Shown here one piece after another: positions 58,520 through 64,000 of a DNA stretch of 64,000 nt. The translations under genes were made by a program, and so were the position numbers. Origin of the DNA: Clostridiales bacterium. Lineage in GTDB: Bacteria; Bacillota; Clostridia; Oscillospirales; CAG-272. Numbering within the stretch: position 1 is the first letter of the stretch; each line of letters opens with the position of its first letter. Location: the NCBI GenBank assembly GCA_022793655.1, contig JAAWDG010000003.1:1-64000 (forward strand), written 5' to 3'. The notes beneath the pieces are model-generated. The model made no database searches and was not told the origin of the DNA. It saw only the letters and a list, made by a program, of their open reading frames with translations.

Positions 58520-59488
58520 TTAATCATTTTCATAGAGTCTGTATAAATTAGCCGCGCCAATGGTACCGGCATCGTTGCGCAGGGTACATACGCCAATTTT
58601 TGTCTTGGGTGCGTCCATGCTGCTACCATAGGTTTCAACGGCCAAAATTTTGCGAAGCGGCTCTAAAAGAGTTTCGCCTTCTTTCGAAACGCCGCCGCCA
58701 ATGAGCAGCATCTCAGGCTGGAACACGTTGATAAAATTCGTCAGTCCGCAGCCAAGATAATTAATATATCGATTCACCACTTCAGCGCCCGCCTTTGAGC
58801 CTTCGCGCATCGCGTCAAACGCAGTTTTGCCGTTAATTTGTGAAATATCCGGGCAAATCTTCCATAACCGGCTCTCGGTATGGTTTTTCATGGCTTCTCT
58901 GGTTTGCTTAATGAGCGCTGTCGCTGAGGCATACGACTCTAAGCATCCCCGTCTGCCGCAAGGGCAAGGCTCGCCATTGTGCACAATGACCGTGTGGCCA
59001 AGCTCACCGCCGAAGCTGTTAAAGCCGGCGTAAATCTTGCCGCCGATGATCACGCCGCCGCCAACGCCAGTACCCAACGTCACAACAATCACATCCTTGC
59101 AGCCCTGAGCCGCACCAGCTACCACCTCACCATAAGCCGCGGCGTTCGCGTCATTGTGTACAAACACAGGTTTGCCGGTGCGTTCTTTGATCATCGCCGC
59201 AAGGGGCGTGTTTCTGAATTTGATATTCGAGCAGTAAACCACCACCCCGTTCACCGAATCCACCGCGCCTGGTACGCAAACGCCAATGTGCTCAATCTCA
59301 TCCATGGTTAGGCCAGCCTCGTCCACAGCCGTCTTCGCGCACTCAATCATGCGCGCGCAAAGACCGTCAACATTCGTGTCTACGTGGCTTTCCATCATGA
59401 ATTTCGCCTTAATTTTATTTTCTGAATCGACCACGCCCGCTTTAATGAACGTTCCGCCTAAATCAATGCCAAGATTGTACATATCCAA
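58520..59488 (-). CDS. ROK family protein (glucokinase-like)
   Basis: LGIDLGGTFIKAGVVD...HNDANAAAYGEVVAGAA...VTLGTGVGGGVIIGG...ELGHTVIVHNGEPCPCGRRGCLESYAS. Confidence 0.95.
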   Translation of the reverse strand: MDMYNLGIDLGGTFIKAGVVDSENKIKAKFMMESHVDTNVDGLCARMIECAKTAVDEAGLTMDEIEHIGVCVPGAVDSVNGVVVYCSNIKFRNTPLAAMIKERTGKPVFVHNDANAAAYGEVVAGAAQGCKDVIVVTLGTGVGGGVIIGGKIYAGFNSFGGELGHTVIVHNGEPCPCGRRGCLESYASATALIKQTREAMKNHTESRLWKICPDISQINGKTAFDAMREGSKAGAEVVNRYINYLGCGLTNFINVFQPEMLLIGGGVSKEGETLLEPLRKILAVETYGSSMDAPKTKIGVCTLRNDAGTIGAANLYRLYEND

Positions 59489-59561
59489 GTATCTCCCTGC
59501 AAATTTTTCCTATTTTTCATTATACACGCAAGGGGCTTATTCGTCAAGTTCTTTACCAAAC

Positions 59562-59590
59562 AAAAAGGAAGACATTCGTCTTCCTTTTTC
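59562..59590 (-). terminator. Rho-independent terminator at the mscL 3' end
   Basis: AAAAAGGAAGAC-ATTC-GTCTTCCTTTTT. Confidence 0.75.
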
Positions 59591-60119
59591 ACTCTTTTTT
59601 CTGAAGTTCTGCTAAAATCTCGCTTAAAACCGCTTCGTCTTCGAGCGCTTTTTTCCGGAGTTCTATTAATAAAAGCTCTTGGGTCTCTTTTTCCCGAAGC
59701 TCTGCTAAAATTTCGCTTAAAAGTTCTTCGGTTGTCGGCGGTTTGGGCTCGGCCTCCTTGGCCTTGCGCGCCGCCTCTTCTTCGGCTAATTTTTTGGCAT
59801 GCAGCGAGTTGCTGATTTTTGTTGCCGCTTTAATCACCAGGAAAATCGAAAAAGCGATAATCAAAAAGTCAATAATGCTCTGCAAAAAAGAACCATACGC
59901 CAGCACGTTCTTCGTGCCGTCCTCGGTCACCCGCAGGATCACTGCTTTGTCCGAAAGATCCACCCCGCCGGTCAAAAGGCCAATGAGCGGCGTAATGATA
60001 TTGTTGACAAGACTGGTTACAATCGCGCTAAACGCAGAACCGATGACCACACCGATGGCCATGTCCAGCACGTTGCCTTTCATCGCGAAATCTTTAAATT
60101 CCTGAAAAAACTTTTTCAT
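59589..60119 (-). CDS. mscL: Large-conductance mechanosensitive channel with extended C-terminus
   Basis: MKKFFQEFKDFAMKGNVLDMAIGVVIGSAFSAIVTSLVNNIITPLIGLLTGG...YGSFLQSIIDFLIIAFSIFLVIKA. Confidence 0.96.
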   Translation of the reverse strand: MKKFFQEFKDFAMKGNVLDMAIGVVIGSAFSAIVTSLVNNIITPLIGLLTGGVDLSDKAVILRVTEDGTKNVLAYGSFLQSIIDFLIIAFSIFLVIKAATKISNSLHAKKLAEEEAARKAKEAEPKPPTTEELLSEILAELREKETQELLLIELRKKALEDEAVLSEILAELQKKE

Positions 60120-60211
60120 GAAAGTTCCTCCCTTTCTACATAACATAGAATCCCAAGGCCATCTTAGTAGAACCAAATCAACATCATACTCCCTTTTTGA
60201 AACCCGCCTTG

Positions 60212-60601
60212 TCAGCAGTCATCGTCCAAAGACTGGTCAAAGGCCGCCGCAAATAACTCTCTTGCCCGCTCCTGCTTTCCTGCAAGGTGCAGATAACCAA
60301 AAAGTGCTTCCATGCCGGTCGCCCGCCGGTATTCACTCACCGAGGCGCTCTTTGGCGCGGAAATACCGTTTGCATTGCGTCCTCTTTTATAATATGATGT
60401 CTCTTCTTCATTTAGCATCGGCAAAAGCCGATCCATCGCCTGGCTCTGATTTTTTGCCGTCACATAGGTTCTGGCCTGCGCGCTCAGTTTGCCTGTATTG
60501 GTAAAACCGCCCTGCAGCAGGCGCTCTCTTGCCAACAGTTCAATGACCGCGTCTCCCAAATAGGCAAGCGATAGGCCGGGCAGTGTCTCAAACGATTTCA
60601 C
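60212..60601 (-). CDS. mrnC: Mini-ribonuclease III (probable GTG start overlapping pduL)
   Basis: LPGLSLAYLGDAVIELLARERLL...NTGKLSAQARTYVTAKNQSQAMDRLLPMLNEEETSYYKRGRNANG...YRRATGMEALFGYLHLAG. Confidence 0.9.
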   Translation of the reverse strand: MKSFETLPGLSLAYLGDAVIELLARERLLQGGFTNTGKLSAQARTYVTAKNQSQAMDRLLPMLNEEETSYYKRGRNANGISAPKSASVSEYRRATGMEALFGYLHLAGKQERARELFAAAFDQSLDDDC

Positions 60602-61157
60602 CGCGGCAGTCCCTTGGAGCCATAGCAGCGTTCGATTCGTCGGTATCAATATGCATAGCCAACGCAAACTGCGGACTGACTCTGACAACCACATCGCCGA
60701 AAACAAGGCTGCGTTCAGAATCAATTTTAACCGATACAATTTGTTTATCAGTCACGCCAAGGCGCTCGGCATCCTCGGGCGTCATATGGATATGCCGTTT
60801 CGCCGCGATTACACCCTCTGTTAATGTTACCTCACCGCAGGGACCTACGATTTTGCATCCCGGGCTGCCCGCAATATCACCGCTCTCCCGCACGGGCGCC
60901 GCTACACCGATGCCCCTTGCGTCGGTCAGCGAAAGTTCTACCTGCGAAGCGGCTCTTGCCGGCCCTAATACAATCACATTCGCCAATTGGTTTTTCGGTC
61001 CTACCACGCAAACCCGCTCCTCACAGGCAAACTGGCCCGGCTGGCTTAAATCTTTTTTGAAGGTCAGCTCGGCACCCTTGCCGAACAACACTTCGATATG
61101 CTCTTTTGTCAAATGCACGTGACGAGCCGATGTCTCAACGATAAAACTTTTATCCAT
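60588..61157 (-). CDS. pduL: Phosphate propanoyltransferase (PduL family)
   Basis: VETSARHVHLTKEHIEVLFGKG...VVGPKNQLANVIVLGPARAASQVELSLTDAR...GVIAAKRHIHMTPEDAERLGV. Confidence 0.95.
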   Translation of the reverse strand: MDKSFIVETSARHVHLTKEHIEVLFGKGAELTFKKDLSQPGQFACEERVCVVGPKNQLANVIVLGPARAASQVELSLTDARGIGVAAPVRESGDIAGSPGCKIVGPCGEVTLTEGVIAAKRHIHMTPEDAERLGVTDKQIVSVKIDSERSLVFGDVVVRVSPQFALAMHIDTDESNAAMAPRDCRGEIV

Positions 61158-61268
61158 GATGATTCTACACCTCAATTCCTTTTTTGCTAAAATTCTTTTT
61201 ATTTCCTGCTTATTATACCTCTGATTTTGTCAAATGTAAAGACGCAAACAGGTGCTTTGCCGTTATTC

Positions 61269-62183
61269 TTACTGCTCTTCCAAGACAAACTGTTTAATAG
61301 GCTTAATGGCGCTGCCCCCTTCAAAGGCGCGCACCTCGCCCAACGCAAAAAATCCCTTTTCGCCGCAAAGACGCACCCGCGTGCCCTCGTCCCATGCGGT
61401 ATGTATTTTCGCTTGGTATATCTCGGCGCCGCAGCGGGCGAGCCTCTCGTAAAAGGCTGGAAGCCGCACGGACGGACAGTCGGCAAACAAGCTTTCAAGC
61501 GGCACTAATTTCTCGCCCCGCGTTTCCGGTTCCATGGCCTCAATCTCTCCTAACGTATACGCATCGTCCAGCGTAAAGGCGCCCACCGAAAGGCGCGCAA
61601 GTTCGCTCATCGCCCCGCCGCAGCCAAGGGCCGCGCCAATATCATGGCACAGGGTTCGCATATACGTGCCTGGTCCGCAGGCCACCTCTAACACGTATTC
61701 ATTCTCGCTGGCACCAGGCTGCACCTCGATGAACTCAATGGTCACCGGCCTTGCTGCCCGCTCAATTTCAATCTGCTGCCTGGCAAGATCAACCAACTTC
61801 TTGCCGCCCACCTTCAGGGCCGAATACATAGGCGGCACCTGCTCTGTCGTGCCGACAAACCGCTGGCAGACCTCGGCCACCCTCTCTTTGTCGGGCCACG
61901 GCCCCTCATGCACCGACTGGACGGCGCCGGTTATATCCTGCGTGTCGGTGGTTACGCCTAATCGAAGGCCCACCCGATACGCCTTATTATGTACCGTCAA
62001 AAAAGAGGCGGCCTTCACCGCGCGGCCCACCAACAGCACCAGCACGCCGGTAGCCATGGGATCCAGGGTGCCGGTGTGCCCCACCTGTTTGGTTTGATAG
62101 AGCTTCCGCACCCGGTTCACCACATCGTGCGAGGTCATGCTCGCCTCTTTATGGACGCACAACACGCCCGAAAATTCATTCAT
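61269..62183 (-). CDS. truB: tRNA pseudouridine(55) synthase
   Basis: MNEFSGVLCVHKEASMTSHDVVNRVRKLYQTKQVGHTGTLDPMATGVLVLLVGRAVKAA; supplied 484-aa ORF is over-extended upstream. Confidence 0.96.
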   Translation of the reverse strand: MNEFSGVLCVHKEASMTSHDVVNRVRKLYQTKQVGHTGTLDPMATGVLVLLVGRAVKAASFLTVHNKAYRVGLRLGVTTDTQDITGAVQSVHEGPWPDKERVAEVCQRFVGTTEQVPPMYSALKVGGKKLVDLARQQIEIERAARPVTIEFIEVQPGASENEYVLEVACGPGTYMRTLCHDIGAALGCGGAMSELARLSVGAFTLDDAYTLGEIEAMEPETRGEKLVPLESLFADCPSVRLPAFYERLARCGAEIYQAKIHTAWDEGTRVRLCGEKGFFALGEVRAFEGGSAIKPIKQFVLEEQ

Positions 62184-63138
62184 GGAACACCTCTCGGCAC
62201 AACGCCGTGATGGCTTTCTGCACCCCGGCCGGTGATTCGGCCCCGAGCGTGCAGCCCGCCGCCCGCTTGTGTCCGCCGCCGCCGAGTTTGGCGCAAAGGG
62301 CCGCACAGTCGATGCCCTCGGCCGACCGCATGGAAATCTTATAAACAGCCGGATTTTTCTCGCTTTGTCTTGCCGAAACCGCCAGTTCCACCCCCGCAAT
62401 CTGCCGCAATAAGGAGGAAGCATTGCCAAAATGCTCATCGCCAAAGCCGGCGGCCTGCTTGGCTTGATTGTCAGCCACTGCGATGGCCAAACGCCCGTCA
62501 AACAAAAAAGACGCGTGCGTGTATACATAGCCGGCCGCGGCCGCTTCTTCTTTCGACACCGTTTCAAACAGTTTTTCCGAAAGGTCGGCGCCGTCTGCTC
62601 CCCGCGCCAACAGGCGAGCCGCCGTTTCAAAGGTGCGCGCACGCACGTTGGAATACCGGAACCCGCCGGTGTCCGAAGCAATCGCGCAATATAAATATTG
62701 GGCGCACTTCGTCGAAAAGCCACCCATCAATTCCCCGAGCTCAGCGATAATTTCACCGGCCGCGGCCGCTTCTGCGTCCACATAACCGGCTTTGCCAAAG
62801 TCAGGCGAAATCAGATGATGGTCAATTTTGATATCCACCCGTTCAAGCCAGGTCTCTTTCAAGTCCCCCAACTGTTCGGGCGAAGCCACATCCACCGTGA
62901 TGACCAAATCAGGCGCAAAGTCAGCCGGCACCGGTTCCTCGTCAAATAAAAAAGCAAGGCGGGCCGGCACTGGGTCAGCGCACAAGCAGGCCGCCTGTTT
63001 GCCTTTGTTTACCATCATTTCTTTCAGGGCATAAGCACTGCCCAGCGCGTCGCCATCGGGATTCACATGACAAAGAATGGCCGCGCACGCCGCCCCCTCG
63101 AGACGAGCGGCAATTTCATCTAACTCAATTCGATTCAT
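62176..63138 (-). CDS. nrnA: DHH/DHHA1 phosphoesterase (NrnA-like)
   Basis: AAILCHVNPDGDALGSAYALK...DLVITVDVASPEQLGDL...IKIDHHLISPDFGKAGYVD...LGGGGHKRAAGCTLG. Confidence 0.93.
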   Translation of the reverse strand: MNRIELDEIAARLEGAACAAILCHVNPDGDALGSAYALKEMMVNKGKQAACLCADPVPARLAFLFDEEPVPADFAPDLVITVDVASPEQLGDLKETWLERVDIKIDHHLISPDFGKAGYVDAEAAAAGEIIAELGELMGGFSTKCAQYLYCAIASDTGGFRYSNVRARTFETAARLLARGADGADLSEKLFETVSKEEAAAAGYVYTHASFLFDGRLAIAVADNQAKQAAGFGDEHFGNASSLLRQIAGVELAVSARQSEKNPAVYKISMRSAEGIDCAALCAKLGGGGHKRAAGCTLGAESPAGVQKAITALCREVFHE

Positions 63139-63487
63139 GCGGCTCGTTCTCCTCAATTTCCTTTAAAAGCTGCATAATATGCGCGCCGTGTTCGGCCGAC
63201 TCGTCATAATAAAAGGTGAGCGCCGGCGTCATACGCAGGTTGAGCGATGTGGCAAGCCGGCTCCGGATAAACCCTTTGGCCCGCTCTAGCGCCTCTTTTA
63301 CCTCGGCCTGCGCTCCTTGTCCGATGACCGAATAATAGATTTTTGCAAATTTCAAATCGGCGCTGACATCGCACGCAGTCACCGTCACTAAATTCCGCTG
63401 GATTCTTGGGTCTTTAATCTCACGCAAAATGACGGCCATCTCTTTGGATACCTCGTCGTTGATTCGCCCTCTTCGATAATTCGGCAT
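63125..63487 (-). CDS. rbfA: 30S ribosome-binding factor A
   Basis: MPNYRRGRINDEVSKEMAVILREIKDPRIQRNLVTVTACDVSADLKFAKIYYSVIG...LRMTPALTFYYDESAEHGAHIMQLLKEIEENE. Confidence 0.96.
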   Translation of the reverse strand: MPNYRRGRINDEVSKEMAVILREIKDPRIQRNLVTVTACDVSADLKFAKIYYSVIGQGAQAEVKEALERAKGFIRSRLATSLNLRMTPALTFYYDESAEHGAHIMQLLKEIEENEPHESN

Positions 63488-63587
63488 GTATATTCCCGCC
63501 TTTCTAAGCATTATATCGTTTAGTATTCTCGTTTTGCTTTCGGTATATGATAAACATTCATTGCCGCATTGGAATACGGCAAGTTAA

Positions 63588-63730
63588 ACAAATCTCCGAT
63601 TTGTTCTATGATACCACAAAGTTTTAGCTACCTAAAAGTTTATCGGTTCCGGCAGAGCCGGAATGTCACCCTTTTGGGTGGCAAGATAAACTTTAGGAAC
63701 AAATTTCTGATTTGTTCCATTATACTATAA
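63588..63730 (-). repeat. Structured intergenic repeat family, locus R6 (one intact unit plus partial, minus orientation)
   Basis: On minus strand: TATAATGGAACAAATCAGAAATTTGTTCCTAAAGTTTATCTTGCCACCCAAAAGGGTGACATTCCGGCTCTGCCGGAACCGATAAACTTTTAGGTAGCTAAAACTTTGTGGTATCATAG. Confidence 0.9.
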
Positions 63731-63754
63731 AGTTCGATGAAATTCAACATACAG

Positions 63755-63799
63755 AAAAACCGCCGCAGGCCGGTAAAACTGGCCATGCGACGGTTTTTG
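63755..63799. terminator. Terminator-like hairpin
   Basis: AAAAACCGCCGCAGGCCGG-TAAAA-CTGGCCATGCGACGGTTTTTG (imperfect). Confidence 0.55.
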
Positions 63800-63814
63800 T
63801 TTTGGGTTATGAAC

Positions 63815-63982
63815 ATGAAAGGCTCCTACAACTTGGATTTTGTCATTGACATGTGCAAAGATGCTGACATGACCGACGAAGAACTTGAAAAGCACGAGAG
63901 AATCGCATGGGAGAAAAAAGATTATATGGCCTTTTTTCTTCTATGTATTACAAAAATTTGCAAAAAAGACTTCCAAGGATAA
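63815..63982 (+). CDS. Possible small hypothetical protein
   Basis: MKGSYNLDFVIDMCKDADMTDEELEKHERIAWEKKDYMAFFLLCITKICKKDFQG; no clear SD. Confidence 0.35.
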   Translation: MKGSYNLDFVIDMCKDADMTDEELEKHERIAWEKKDYMAFFLLCITKICKKDFQG

Positions 63983-64000
63983 TCAGAATGTTTTTATTTA

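Noticed and set aside
60588-61157. Bacterial microcompartment locus because of pduL
   Set aside because: No shell protein or signature enzyme genes nearby.
61269-62723. 484-aa ORF taken as one protein
   Set aside because: Only the part from MNEFSG (62183 downward) is TruB; the upstream Arg-rich sequence is an out-of-frame shadow of the nrnA gene.

Overview
This is a 64 kb chromosomal window from what looks like a spore-forming Clostridia-type genome (gpr, spoIIP and a SigH-like sigma factor are present). About 53 protein genes, one tRNA-Thr(CGT) and one T-box leader can be supported. Most content is housekeeping: polA, pncC/cinA, RsmF-like methyltransferase, hpf, rlmB, pnp, rpsO, cysS-cysE, trpS, MraY/WecA-like, rbfA-nrnA-truB, mini-RNase III and pduL. 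There are also carbohydrate genes: GH2, GH13, several TIM-barrel isomerases, two Gfo/Idh oxidoreductases, two ROK/ASKHA proteins and AraC regulators. No rRNA, CRISPR array, complete IS or prophage was recognised. The most interesting signal is a dispersed family of intergenic tandem repeats with a unit of about 111-120 bp, at six loci and in both orientations. Each unit has a TATAAT/TACAAT-like box, a variable perfect hairpin (H1), a long closing stem (P1) enclosing two GC-rich hairpins (H2, H3), and a conserved GNTAGCTGAAAATTTT-like linker. Stem sequences differ between copies but pairing is kept by compensatory changes, so secondary structure rather than primary sequence appears to be conserved. 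Other leads are a degenerate P-type-ATPase-like membrane protein, an unannotated 29-aa Cys-rich membrane peptide, a frameshifted GNAT gene, an exact 22-bp-period palindromic repeat after an AraC gene, and a CotH kinase with a low-complexity insert. All calls come from reading the sequence; no database search was run.
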